A stretch of DNA of 64,000 nt from Basidiobolus meristosporus CBS 931.73. Taxonomy: Eukaryota > Basidiobolomycota > Basidiobolomycetes > Basidiobolales > Basidiobolaceae. The notes under the pieces were generated by a model that was not told where the DNA came from, ran no database searches, and saw only the letters and a list, made by a program, of their open reading frames with translations. Every line of letters starts with the position of its first letter. Position 1 is the stretch's first letter. The stretch is taken from NCBI GenBank assembly GCA_002104905.1, contig MCFE01000106.1, forward strand, positions 62,001-126,000. Direction: 5' to 3'. Positions 10,787 through 21,961 of the stretch are shown here, in pieces. The position numbers and the translations under genes were made by a program.

Positions 10787-12064
10787 CTAGCACCACAGGA
10801 TCTTTGGCAGTGATGTATTTAATCACATCCTTGACCAAAAATGCTCAAAGCTTGAACCAAAGAGTAGAAAAGGGATCTTTCTTGGGTATTGGGAAGATTC
10901 TAAAGGGCATAGAGTGTATGATGGCAAAATTCAGAAGCTGGTCAAAAGTAGGGACATTGTGTTTGAGGAGAATTCAGTTCAGTAAGCCACAGAAATCATT
11001 GGGCAGCTGCCTGATGTTGCAATCAACACTAATGAAGAAGATAGGTACCAAACTCAGCTAGATACAGATGATAACTCTACCGGTTCCCAATCAAGGCAGA
11101 TTATCTCAGTTAGGAGATCTACCAGAATAAAAAATGCCCCTCAATTCTAGTGGCAGACATCAAATGATCATGAAGAAGCTTATCTTGCCTTATGTGCCAA
11201 ACCTCAGAATCTGGAGCAGGCAATGCAAAGTCCAGATGGTACTACATGGCAACAAGCTGTGCAAGAGGAGTACCAATCACTGATCAAAGCAAAAATGTGG
11301 GAACTGGTAGATTTACCAAATGGGAATAAGCAAATAGGATGTAGATGGGTCTACAAGAACAAGATAACCTCAAATGGCACCATTGATAAGTACAAGGCTA
11401 GATTGTTAGCTAAAAACTATTCCTAGATCCAGGGAATAGACTTTAAGGAAACACTTGCTCTGGTTGCAAAGTTTAACTCCATTAGGACTGTTCTAGCCTT
11501 GGCAGCTGTAAACAGTTTAGATCCGCACTAAATGGACATAAAAACAGCCTTTCCAAATGGGGATTTGCAAGGAACTATATATATGGAGCAACCAGAAGGT
11601 TTTACCAATCCAAAAGGCCCCCATAAGATGTGCAGATTCAGGAATTTGTTGCATGGGCCTAAACAGGCACCTAGTGTATGGTATAGCAAGATTGACATAT
11701 ATCTAGAGGAGTTGGGGTTCATTTGTAGCACTGCAGATCACAGTATGTATGCAAAACAGCTCAAAAAGATTGTGATCATCCCGGTTCTGAATGTGGACAA
11801 CCAAATAATAGCTACAAGTAACCAGGAGGCACTTAAACAGAAAAAATCAGATCTCTTCACCAAGTTTGAGATGAAAGATCTTTAAGAATTGAGCTACTTT
11901 CTTGGAGTTGAAGTGAATTTTGACATACCCATGCAGAAAATTGTGCGGAGTCAGTCCAAGTACAGCAGGGACATTCTTAGATGCTTCATAATAGAAAATT
12001 GCAAGCCTGCAACTACCCCTCTGGACAATAATCTAAAATTGAGCAAATCTCAGCCAGTTTTAGG
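10787..12064 (+). pseudogene. copia A integrase C-terminus and reverse transcriptase
   Basis: The segment opens with the copia integrase C-terminal block (RIFGSDVFNHI ... FLGYWEDSKGHRVYDG, read with one frame change near 10890). It continues with reverse transcriptase in 11223-12086: WQQAVQEEYQSL, CRWVYKNK, MDIKTAFPNGDL, MEQPEGF, LLHGPKQAPSVWY. The catalytic YVDD motif is NVDN here (about 11790), so the active site is destroyed. Stops occur at 11424, 11529 and 11883. The frame runs a few codons into the LTR that starts at 12065, which cut off the rest. Confidence 0.85.
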
Positions 12065-12434
12065 TGTGCTTTTATCTGCCACTTGAATGTTTATGTTAGA
12101 TCAGTTTTTATTCAATCAATTAGTTATATGACTAGCTTATCAGTGTATCAGTATTATCTGTCAAATCAGTAGCATTAGTCAGCAAATGAATCAGCAGATC
12201 CTTATCAGACAGAAATATATATATTAAGTAAGAGCTTATTGGGTGATGAGGATGCACTCAAATGAGTCATCAGCCACAGCCTGAATTAGGAAAAGCAATT
12301 AGTCAGCAATTGATCTGGCAAAATGTCTATACAGAGCTGCTGTAACCTCAATGAAGATCAGTTCAAGTTTTAGTGAATACAATTCCAGCAAAACTCCTTA
12401 TTCCCCTACAACTCTTATACCAAGACTTGTAACA
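12065..12434 (+). repeat. gypsy A-family LTR, plus orientation (5' LTR of a truncated copy)
   Basis: This 370-bp LTR of the gypsy A family lies in the opposite orientation to 5850-6217, beginning TGTGCTTTTATCTGCC and ending CTTGTAACA. It is followed directly by the same primer-binding site (TTGGTAATAGCAGTAACC) and a gag start, so it is a 5' LTR rather than a solo one. Confidence 0.85.
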
Positions 12435-13017
12435 TTGGTAATAGCAGTAACCAGAAACATCCCTCCTGAAGAAAGAAGAAGCCTCCCTCAAGATGTCAGA
12501 AAATCAATTATGGAAGAATGCTATGCAACAAATTCTGGCCCAGCAGCAGCATTTACTCCAGATCCTGAGCCAGCAGCAACAAGGAGTGACTATTGTGGCC
12601 AATGCCAGCAAAACCTGTCAAGAGCTACTTTAGTGTGAAGGTCAACTGGTACCATGGCAGAGTCAATGAAAACCTAGGAATTTGGCTCTTCCAGATTGAA
12701 GAAGCTTTCAAGGCTAAAGGAATTGCTCCAGAAAGCCAGTTATATTATGCAGCCTCTTACCTGGCAGATGCAGCTTTACAGTGGTACCACAACAAGAACA
12801 GGTCAGCCACCATGATGGGATGTTCTACATTCTCTACTGGGATGCGTTTGTGTTGGAAATTCAGGATGCCTTTGAGCCCTCACACCAACAAGCACTTGGA
12901 CAGAAAGGAATGGTCCAAGAGTACATCTATGAATACAGATGTCTACTTGGACAAATTGAAAGAATGGACCCCCTAGATCAAATTGAATACGTTATTGACG
13001 GGTTGTAAAAAGGGCTT
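12435..13017 (+). pseudogene. Truncated gypsy A-family gag
   Basis: After the primer-binding site the gag sequence of the gypsy A family can be followed (SYFSVKVNWYHGRVNENLG, then ALQWYHNKN, FEPSHQQ and YRCLLGQIERMDP). Frames shift near 12600 and 12840, and a deletion removes about 30 codons around 12890. Similarity stops at about 13017 in the middle of gag, where ORF-X sequence begins. The zinc knuckle and all of pol are missing. Confidence 0.8.
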
Positions 13018-14189
13018 GTAATGGTCCCATGGTATGCTGGCCTTAAAGTGATGGTGTGCTAGACTTCTGATGGCCTCTTGTATATTAGCCCACTCTACAT
13101 TATTGCACTCAATGGCTACACAGATCTTCAATGTCTTTTGATTTTTAGGCTTTGGTATTAACACCACATATGTCTCACTCCCATGATGTGATAGGTTTTT
13201 CTGTGAGCTTTATCTTTGAGCACTGTTGTTGTGCTTCAGAGAGTGTTCAGTGTTTCTCTGCTGTTACATTGGGAAATGGCTCAATTCTTGGCTGTGACAT
13301 TGAGCTACTTGAGTTCCTTCTTTGCAGCAAACATACTGCTTTCTATACTTGGGGTATTGATAGCTCTACATGTATTATCCACTCATCCTGCTCCTGGACT
13401 ACTGCCTGACTTCTCCAGGCCTTTGCATCTATCCTATCAGCCACTGCACCTAATTGTGTCAATAATGCTTTAGTATGAGCTTACAACATACTTGCTAATA
13501 TGGGTAGTGGCAATGTCATGACAGCTACTTTTTGGTCTTAAACTGAGGTTACTGTGTTTGCTACATTCTCATCTGCCTGCATATAACAGTCCACTTGTGA
13601 CTCTGCAGAGGTTCACAATTGCCTACTTGACTGAGAGCCTGCAGAGTCTGCATTATTACCTTCAGTGGGCACACCGTCAACATGATCTTTTGTTACAAAT
13701 CTTGGTATAAGAGTTGTAGAGGAATAGGGAGTTTAGCTAGTATTGTATTCACTAAAACTCAAACTGATCTTTATTGTGGTTCCAGCAGCTCCTGATATAC
13801 ATTTTGCCAGATCAATTGCTGACAAACTGTATTTTCTAATACAGGTGGTGACTGATGACTCATTTGATTGCATCATTATCACCCAATAAGATCCTACTTG
13901 ATATATCTATTTCTGTCTAATAAGGATCTGCTGATTCATTTGCTGACTAATGCTACTGATTTGATAGATAATACTGATATACTCATAATATAAATATATA
14001 ACTAATTGATTTGACTAAAAACTTATCTAACTTGAACATTCAAGCGGCAGATGATAACACTTTTTTAGATGTAGCCTTGCTTGTTGCACTGAATGTCAAA
14101 GCAAGCTGTAGTCCAACTGTTCTTCTGCTGCCTTCAGCAGTGGGATTTGGTAGGGAACTAGAAGACCTTGCTTTATTTTTTAGCGGCAT
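13018..14189 (-). pseudogene. ORF-X, copy X1 (partner ORF of the tnp2 element)
   Basis: A minus-strand relative of 28721-30420 and 34978-37013. A plausible ATG lies at 14189 (MPLKNKA...) after a TATA-like CATATATATG context. The N-terminal Ser/Thr/Gly/Gln-rich part is interrupted by a gypsy solo LTR (13691-14059). Beyond it the segment EAIECNNVEWANIQEAIRSL is recognisable on the minus strand at about 13030-13150. I do not recognise the protein family. It lies head-to-head with the tnp2 transposase at 14430-17175. Stops and frame changes show that it is inactive. Confidence 0.55.
13691..14059 (-). repeat. Solo LTR, gypsy A family, inserted in ORF-X copy X1
   Basis: This 369-bp LTR in the same orientation as 5850-6217 is flanked by CTTT on both sides (13687-13690 and 14060-14063), a 4-bp target duplication. 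The uninterrupted copy at 35095-35110 shows the empty site (a run of six T on the opposite strand). Confidence 0.85.
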
Positions 14190-14429
14190 ATATATGAAAG
14201 AGAGTGAAATCAAAGGGGAAATAGTGTTATATATTTGTGTGTATGTGGTGCCACAACTTTATTTATAGTACTTACTATGGCAGGTCATCATTAAATTTTA
14301 CATTCATGTAGGTTTAATGTCTCAAATACAGGACTGTCTTAAATTCACATGATTATTGACCAAAAAGTGATATCATAGCATTAAGTTGTTGATGGTCAAA
14401 CTGCTTACCCATGGACAAGATTTCTTTGA
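14190..14429. promoter_or_regulatory. Shared divergent upstream region of ORF-X and tnp2
   Basis: The roughly 240 bp between the ORF-X start and the tnp2 zinc-finger region recur in reverse orientation at about 34780-34970 and partly at 17450-17570 (conserved pieces: GTGGTGCCACAACTTTATTTATA and TTGACCAAAAAGTGATAT). Its place between two divergent ORFs suggests a bidirectional promoter of the element; this is inference. Confidence 0.4.
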
Positions 14430-17175
14430 TACAATGCTGTAACAGAAGAGAAAAAGATCATGTAGCTGTTGTAGCAAGCCTCTTGGCCGTAAAGCATGTA
14501 GACAGTGTAGGAAGTATTACAGGATCACGGCCAGTTTCTTGCCACACAAGTCATATTTGACCATTCATCAGTCACTATTATACCAACATTATCTTGCCAG
14601 TGTGGTGGTGTATAAGTCCAAGGGAGAGATACATCCAACACTCCTCAAGTGTTTTGTGTGTGGGGTGTTCACTGGGTGCAATAACCTCTGGCAAAAGCTT
14701 GCTAGGAATACTTGGGTTCTGTCTCTAATCAATGTAATGGGGAATAAAGCCACAAGCTTGTCACGGGAAAACTATTGAGCTACAATCCCCAGCTTAGTTG
14801 GCATCTTAACAAAAGTATGTGCTGGGTTCAGCATCCTTTGAGATGACAATTTACTAAAGCTTCCAAAGTCAAAACAACTGTAAACTCCACCAGCAGGGAC
14901 TTGATAAGAATGCAACTGTGGTCAATAGTCACAAAGACAGAAAAGTATTTTTGCTTGTACAAGAACAAACTTAGGAAAGAATCAAATATAATAAAAGATA
15001 CCTACTCTGAGTATTCCTCACAAGTAGTGCCTCTAAGGTCAGTTGGTTGTCAGCGCGGTTTCCTGGGAGTGTCCTGTGGTCTGGGGTTGGAAGTTCAGGT
15101 AGCAGCAGGTAGCAGTGAACACACTAATCAACAAGTTGGTATATTGATAAAAGGGATGATGAATTATTGTTGAGGGATAGCCTCCCGTATATACTTTTCT
15201 TACTGGCCAAGTGACTACTAATCATGGTGTTCTAGAAGGTTACAGATAATAGTGGAAATCTTAATGACATCAGAGTGACTTAAGAATGTTCTAGGTAGGT
15301 GCCAGAAGGTTCTAAGAGGCACAGCACATTCAACCAATCAGGAATCTGTATACTGAGACCTGTGTAACATAGGGATACCATATATTGTATGGAAATGGTA
15401 GGGATGGTGACACCAGTTAATCATGTGTCATGGGTACTTGTGCAGGTACTTGCCTAATATAGAAGCACTTATAGCTAGTAATCTTACACAAAGTGAGGGG
15501 TAACTTATGCAACAAGGTAAGCAGTTGTGATAGTCAACCCGCTTATGGGATAGTACTGATCAGGTAAGACAAATGGGATAAAACCAAAATAAGTGTAGCA
15601 GAGATATAGGGAAGTAGAAAATAAGGGAATGAGAACATCTGTCAGTGGGTGTCACTGTCAACCCACTACACCGGAGAGATGATACTTCTATATCAGCAAC
15701 TGGCTGTCTTTGTCACCTTGTGCAAACTGAGTCAGGTGAGTTTGTGACACCTTTAGGCTCACCTCAACCTTTTGAATATGATATGGCAAGTGATAGCTCA
15801 GACAAAGAAGGCTCACTGATGGACTATGAGCCTATCTTCCTTAACAACAGTACCATGCATGAGCCTAGTCAAATCTCAATATGCAATGAGACAACACCCA
15901 TTGAAACAAATGTTAAGGTTACTTTATGGAGCCAAGTGATCCAAGTAATCCGTCTACTTGTGAATGATGTAATGTTGTGGCCAGAGAAGTGGCACATTTC
16001 CACTAGTATAAGTAATGGAGCCTTGAGGATTTATAACCCTTTCTTGCTAAAATCATTCCAGAATGCAACTTACCATGTACATGGTACAAATAGACAACCA
16101 TCATGTGGCTGGTAACATATGGCCAAGAGACTGTCCTGACTCTACCATGTGTTGACAGTTGCATGGCATTCACTTCCCAAAATAATACCATTGCAAAATG
16201 TCCAAACTGTTGGGAATCCACCACCATTGAGGGAAACATTGCTCAAACTCTGGATATATTCTGGTAATACCCTGTCTAAAGTAGCTAAGGCATTCCAACA
16301 AATATTGAAAGACTATACAATACTGCACCCAGTATCAATTAAGCGCAAACCTATCAGATATATTTGATGGAAAACATTACAAACAGCTAAGAAGCTAAGG
16401 CTATTTTGAAGGTATGTATGATCATGCCTGTGTCTTAGCATTTGATGAACTCTAATTATGCAAGTACTCTAACAGCAAGTCCCCCTGGCCACTAACTATC
16501 ATCAACCTGAATCTGGCACCTATTTTACGGCATCAGAGCCAAAATCCAATGGTAGTCTCACTGGTATCTGGGCCTAAATCACCATCCAACCTGGACTGCT
16601 ACCTTTGTCCATTGCTAGAAGGATATTGTATGCTTTCCAGCATGATCACAGTAAATGGCAGTCATGTAGAAGCATAAACTACTATCTACATCAAATATGC
16701 CACAGCCATGAGCAAGATAGCATGTTTTTCTGGGCACAATTGACTGTATTGTTGTCAAATGTGCAAAATCAAGGGGATTTACTCTATAACTCACACACAT
16801 TATTATTACCCACGCACCAACACTGCAAATTTCATCTTCCTATGGAGAGAACATACAGATGTCAGCATGCAATTGCAGCAAAGTTGGCAAGCTACAAGCC
16901 ATTGGCTGGAATATGGAATCAATTTAAAACCAGTGATACTGAAGATAAAGGGTATCTGTTGGAGCAAAAGCTTTCCACTGCAAGTACCACCTTTGCTTTT
17001 CAACAATATCCCTGTACTAATGATTAGGTTATGCATGCGGCACTTCAAGCTAAATGAGCCCTTTGAGATACCAGAGAAATTTGAAATAATTGAAAAGATA
17101 TTGGAGAGTGTCTATTGCCCTAAGTACCTCTTACAGGCTTCAATCACTCTGCATACCATATTTGAAAGACTGGAG
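14430..17175 (+). pseudogene. tnp2-family transposase, most complete copy (T2), split by a solo LTR
   Basis: Plus strand. A cysteine-rich N-terminal finger (SCCSKP...CRQC, about 14450-14520) is followed by the inserted LTR (14601-15670) and then the body. The body has a conserved linker (SDSSDKEGSLMDYEPI), a second zinc region at 16140-16210 (SCMAFTSQNNTIAKCPNC), the tnp2 core reading SLVSGPKSPSNLDCYLCPL, a CQMCKIKGI...YYYPRTN zinc block (about 16750-16820), and HFKLNEPFEIPEKFEIIEKI at 17040-17100. This order matches Transposase_21/tnp2 proteins of Plavaka/CACTA-type elements. Multiple stops and frame changes mean it is dead. The C-terminal FPM block, present in T1, is missing. Confidence 0.7.
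14601..15670 (-). repeat. Solo LTR of family L1070, inserted in tnp2 copy T2
   Basis: A 1070-bp copy of 3729-4799, with ends TGTGGTGG and CCCACTACA. The flanks are CCAG and CCGG, a probable 4-bp target duplication with one change. The tnp2 copy at about 34520-34600 lacks the insertion and serves as the empty site (cattatcttgctggccagttgatac in reverse). Confidence 0.75.
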
Positions 17176-17179
17176 TAAG

Positions 17180-17570
17180 CCTAAAGGCATCACAAACTCA
17201 CCTGATGCTGCTTGTGCAAGGTGACTAGTACAGCTAGATGCTGATAAAAGATATCAAGCAGCCAGCAAGATATTGTTAGTACAGCGTTGACTGGTGAATG
17301 GTCAAATATGATTTGTGTTGCAAAACACTGGCCATGATCCTTGTTACACTTCCTATTCTGCTGGTGTGCTTCATGGCTGACAGGCTTGCTGCAGTAGCCA
17401 CATGGTCTTTTTTCTCTTCTCTTATGGTTTTGAATGATATAGTCTTGTCCATGGGGCAAAGAGTTTGATATTCAACAACATCACACCATTATATCACCTT
17501 TTTGTCAATACACATGTGAGTTTAAGACAGTCTTGTATCTGAGATATCAATCTTATTGCATTGGATAGTG
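17180..17570 (-). pseudogene. tnp2 N-terminal fragment (copy T4)
   Basis: The minus-strand ORF 17190-17459 reads MPHGQDYIIQNHKRREKRPC then GYCSKPVSHEAHQQNRKC, the N-terminal zinc finger of the tnp2 family seen again at 34690-34780. Upstream of it (17460-17570) lies the conserved leader also found at 14280-14400 and 34790-34870. Only the first ~90 codons remain. Confidence 0.55.
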
Positions 17571-18295
17571 CCACATTGATCAATGAGTACCAAATGATGC
17601 CTTAGTGTTCCAGGGAGCCCTAGTGGACTTAGACTTTGCCACAGAGTGTGAAACATAAATCTTCAACTTTGTGCAAAGCAGCCGCTGTGTTTCACCCATT
17701 GTGCAGGAGAAAATCAATTTTTCTCCTTTTTGTTGAGATCAATGTGTACATGATCTGCATGAGGACAGAAGAACAGAAGATGTGCATCTGGTACTCAATA
17801 CACATGGCACTCTGAATGTTGCTCCTGTAGCTTGTAACATGTCCCACAAATGCATGGCACAATCTTGGTCCACTGGTACTTTTAGCCACCGTATTTAAAT
17901 ATTAGCCCTAAAGGAGAACCTATGCAAAGCACTTATGGTACCAGATAGTGCCAGATAGATGCATCAGATCAGTTTTTGTCAACAATAAAATGTAGTCCAG
18001 TACAAAAAGCACTCAGACTGCTGGGCTTCTGTTGGTCACAAGCCAGTTTCTACACCATTTAATACAGAATTCACACAAGCAAGAGCTAAATTGCACCTAT
18101 AATGAGGACTAGAATTCAGCAGCAAAAGTACTACATTGGCTAAATGCTAACAAGTCTCTATGGATCTTGAGGATGTATCCATGGCAAAAGTGGTGGCAAC
18201 CAAGCATATGTTTGCAAGATATATATGATATCAGCAGTACAGAGGTTTCCTACACATTACAAAAATGAATGGCACTATTTTGTTAAGAGGCCTAC
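17571..18295. other. Unresolved repeat remnants
   Basis: No gene is visible. 17571-17586 (TTGGATAGTGCCACAT) matches the reverse complement of the Harbinger-end sequence at 33890, and 17947-17957 carries another AGTGCC motif, so pieces of a Harbinger-derived sequence are likely. 17985-18020 resembles an ORF-X segment near 30025. Confidence 0.35.
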
Positions 18296-18496
18296 TAAGT
18301 TGGGGATTATAGCTTAATAGTTTTCCAATGTCAAGCTTGTGGCTTTACTCCCCTTCACATTGGAGTAGAGCAAAATCCAACAGTGCCTAGCAAGCTTCTG
18401 CCGGAGGTTGCTGCACCCTATGAATGCCCCATACAGAAAGCACTTGAGAAGTGTTGGACATATCTTTCCTTTAGACTTATATACCATCACATTGAC
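18296..18496 (+). repeat. Partial, diverged L1070-family LTR
   Basis: The reverse complement aligns with the first ~200 bp of 3729-4799 (TGTGATGGTATATAAGTC versus TGTGGTGGTGTATAAGTCC, then TCCAACACTTCTCAAGTG). The orientation is opposite to the two full copies and the rest is missing. Confidence 0.65.
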
Positions 18497-18707
18497 ATTA
18501 ATTGGCACAAACTGCAACTTTTATCTCACACTTCCCTGTCTCTGGCTTCAGTAGGCTTTCCTGCCTTTGCCTTCTCTCATTAGGACTGCAGGATCTTTCA
18601 CCACTCTCTATTAAAAATAATTTGGTGCCACAGGTGGATCTGATCCAGATCAGCCATCAGAATTCTGTGCAATCTGTGGTCTCTAAGAATGATTGTGTGC
18701 AATATTG

Positions 18708-19074
18708 TGTTACAAGTCCTGATATAAGAGTTAGGGAGGAATAGGGAGTTTTGCTAGTGTTGTATTCACCAAAACTTGAACTGATTTGAATGAGGTTCCA
18801 GTAGCTCCTTATATACATTTTGCCAGATCAATTACTGATTAATTGTATTTCCTAATGTAGGTTGTGGCTGATGACTGGTTTGAATGCATCAATATCACCT
18901 AATAAGATCCACTTAACATATCTATTCCTGTCTGATAAGGATCTGCTAATTCATTTGCTGACCAATGCTACTGATTTGATAGATATCACTGATTTACTGA
19001 TAAGCCATACATATAACTAATTGATTTGAATAAAAAATGATCTAACTTATACATTCAAGCTGTAGATCATAATA
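18708..19074 (-). repeat. gypsy A-family LTR, diverged
   Basis: A 367-bp copy beginning TGTTACAAGTCCTGATATAAG and ending near CATAATA, in the same orientation as 5850-6217. It is more diverged than the others and I see no clear target duplication. The sequence just before it (18600-18660) resembles 30380-30440 at the end of ORF-X copy X2. Confidence 0.8.
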
Positions 19075-20265
19075 GAATTGCCCCTCAGTAATTGCTTGCT
19101 CATTACTGCCTTAGGTATTTCACATGAAGTCTGAATAAAAAAAAAGCTATGGCCTCCTGACTACTGACCTCTACATACTTGCACACCTGTTGCAATTGAC
19201 ACATTTCTTACACATCCACTTTATGGCCTTGTAGTATGACTCTTGCAAAGTTGCTATATGCCTTGAATTGTTGGTAACATAAACAACTTGCAATAATACA
19301 CCAGGTTGTTGCAACTTTTGCCATATATACCTCCTGTGTATCTGCAAAGAGCTTCTGCATATTTGGTCAATGTATTCCTTCCCCCTGCTGGATCCTAGTC
19401 TCTATTATAGGTGCATTCTGACTCTTGTTTGTGTAAAATCTGTCCAAAAGAGTGCAGAAAATGGCTTGTAACCAAGAGAAACCCAGCATACTTTGGTGAA
19501 GCTGTCCTAATATACATTAGTGGCTTGTTGCACCCAACCCAACATTGCAGTACTTAACTGATCAGCTATATTGGGGCTTGTTGTGCATCAACATTTAAAA
19601 CTTGGCCAATTTCCCTCCATCAGAAAATCTAATACCCTAATTGATTTTCCCTAACCCTAACACAACTAATCCCTGTTATGGTATATTTTATCACTTCTCT
19701 GAGTCTATTTTTAGCTGTCACACCTTATCAATTCCCATGTGGTCATTACATCCTTAACTGATTTGCTAAGCCTTTCAAAGTCATTAGTCATCTGAAACTT
19801 ATCCAACCACTTGGCAGTTGCCAAGACATAAGCTGATTAATGATGCAATTTTTCATTTATCTTATGCACCTATCAACACCCCAAAAAAATTCAATTAGTC
19901 CAGTCTTTTGGCGCTGAATAGTGCAACTCAATCAGAAAAGTATAAATAAAGCTTACTGAACCTTTTAGTTTAGTGTGTGTCTCAACAAAATTAAGAACTC
20001 AACAAGTCCGTTATAGTTTCAACCCAAGCTTAGCATATCTAGCATTCTCAAGAACATTAAGCCTAGCCTGCATAGCAAACCTACTCTGTTGCCTTTATAG
20101 CCCAACTCAGCTATATACAAGACCAATATTAGACCAGAACCTCTCTGCTAATATTTCTGTCACTCTCAACAATTCTAAGATCCTGCACTTAGTTGTCATA
20201 TACATTCAGTTAACACATTCAAGAGTTTTATTACACTTTTCTCTGGATACAACAGGGCTGCTTAG
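19075..20265. other. Dispersed repeat R4 and unassigned AT-rich sequence
   Basis: 19085-19345 is a diverged repeat of 30830-31085 (shared pieces include CTATGGCCTCCTG and GGTAACATA). On the minus strand both copies give a short peptide with two spaced cysteines, but no family is recognisable. 19600-20260 shows no gene or repeat that I can name. Confidence 0.35.
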
Positions 20266-21956
20266 CTTCTTAATACTAAGGGCATTTGTATCTCCATATG
20301 CACACCTGTCCTCAGTATTTTCCAACTCTTCCTGGCTATCTTTTATGTGGCAACTTAGCACATCTGTAATGCACTTGAAGGTAGTATTCATGATGAGATT
20401 GGGACATGGTAGTACCTGAAATTTGGATTGTTATCCTCTCTCCCTGCACATCTGCTCTATAGGAAACTCCCAACAGGTGTGGCAAGATACAACATTCCTT
20501 ATACATTAAGCAAAATCTTATGCCTGTAGTATAGCCACTCAAAACCATCACAAGCACTTTGCATAACGTTAAAATATTGCTAATTGGTATCACTCAGCAG
20601 CTAAAAATTTATTCAACCACGCTAGACTAGTCTTGATCACTGAAGGACTAATTTACACCCCTAACTTTGCCAGTTTCTTCAGATATCAGATCCAATAATT
20701 ATTCCCCTATAGTCAATAACAAATTTACACTTTTTACTAAACAACATGCACTAGCCCTGAAACTGTTACAGAATGCTCCTGAATGTTGAGAAACTCTTCT
20801 TACTTAGTATTACAGCTGTATTACTTCTACAAAGATATAAATACTGACCCTCTTTATGAATAAACAGCAGTTCAACAATCATCACTATTTCTATACAGAT
20901 TCCTTATATCCAGATCACTTCTGAAAATGCAACACATAAAAGGAGTAGATACTTCAAGTTGGCATAGGTGATCTGCTTCTGGGTAATTACTCCAACAATG
21001 TCAACATATATCTCCCAATGCTTCCAATGAACATTTAGTAGTAATGGCTTCAGAAGGCCACTTGAATACATACATATTCAGCTCATCCAATCCTTGCCCT
21101 TGTATAGTTACAAATGAGTGTAAACACTGATTGAACATCTGTGAGAAATACTTTGTTCAGCACCCACTCTGCAATATCTGCCAATTCTTGCAAATTTCTC
21201 AAGTGTCTCAAAGGGCTCATTCAGCTTGAAATGCCTCATGTGCAACTTTATCATTAGTATAGGAATGTTGTTGAAAAGTAAATACATTGCTCATGGTGGA
21301 CAGGTTTTGCTCCAATAGTTACCCTATATCTTAAGTATCTCTGGATTCCAATTGATTCCGCATTCTGGCCAATGACTTTAAGCTTGCCAGCTTAGTGCCA
21401 ATGCATGCTGGCTCCTGTACATTCTCTCTGTTGGAAGACAATGTTCTTTGGGTTGGTGACTGGGTAATAATATTGCATATGAGTTATAGAGTACATCCCT
21501 GGATATCACAAATATAGCAGCAATACCAGCCATTGTGCCCAGAAAAGCTGGCTATCATCCTGGAGTATATCTGGGGTATGAACAATCTATTCCTCCTGTG
21601 GGGGTGAATTCCTGACAAGGTAAACAACATGCAATGGTTGCATTTTGCAATGTAAATGCCATGCTGTAGTTAACACGTGTCAGTATCAGGACAGAGTCTG
21701 GGTCATATGTTGTTAACCACATGAGAATTGCTCATTTGCACCATGTATGTGGTAATCTTTGGCACTTAGTAGTGGGTACTGGTTCATTGGATATTGGGAC
21801 TTTGCTGGGCTCATGCAGGGCACTGATATTAGGGAGGATAGGCTTGCAATCCATCAGTGAGCCTGCTTCTTCAGAGCCATCATTCTGTGTGCTATATTTA
21901 GAAGACTGGGGTAAGCATATAGGCATTGCAAACTCACCTGACTCAGTTTGCACCAC
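20266..21956 (-). pseudogene. tnp2-family transposase copy T3, split by a copia solo LTR
   Basis: Minus strand. 20266-20560 repeats the C-terminal block of T1 (1380-1700). 20940-21560 carries the middle region, including the HFKLNEPFE-like block near 21200. 21732-21956 reads MVQTESGEFAMPICLPQSSK...EEAGSLMDCKPI, the linker found in T2 and T5. The second zinc region is partly deleted. Stops abound. A copia LTR (20567-20934) interrupts it, and gypsy A sequence abuts its 5' side at 21962. ORF-X copy X2, beyond the gypsy B insertion, is probably its original partner. Confidence 0.6.
20567..20934 (+). repeat. Solo LTR of copia A family
   Basis: A 368-bp block with an exact 5-bp target duplication, CATAA, on both sides (20562-20566 and 20935-20939). 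It aligns with the copia 5' LTR at 2459-2827, including the ATAAATACTGA box. The uninterrupted tnp2 copy at about 1700-1740 shows the empty site. Confidence 0.85.
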
Positions 21957-21961
21957 TTGCT

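Larger units (their letters stand above)
2459..12064 (+). mobile_element. Ty1/copia retrotransposon A, interrupted and 3'-truncated
   Basis: A copia-order element (gag, protease, integrase, reverse transcriptase) on the plus strand. It starts with an LTR at 2459-2827, is split by a solo LTR at 3729-4799 and by a full gypsy element at 5850-10786, and is cut at its 3' end by another gypsy LTR at 12065. The three internal pieces join in order: the protease motif continues across the first insertion, and the integrase runs into the segment beginning at 10787 with the frame kept if a 4-bp target duplication is removed. No 3' LTR or RNase H is left. Many stops and a ruined RT active site show that it is dead. 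Confidence 0.85.

Noticed and set aside
12973-13473. Plus-strand ORFs with hydrophobic stretches inside ORF-X copy X1
   Set aside because: They are the antisense of the conserved minus-strand ORF-X; the same shadow appears against copies X2 and X3.
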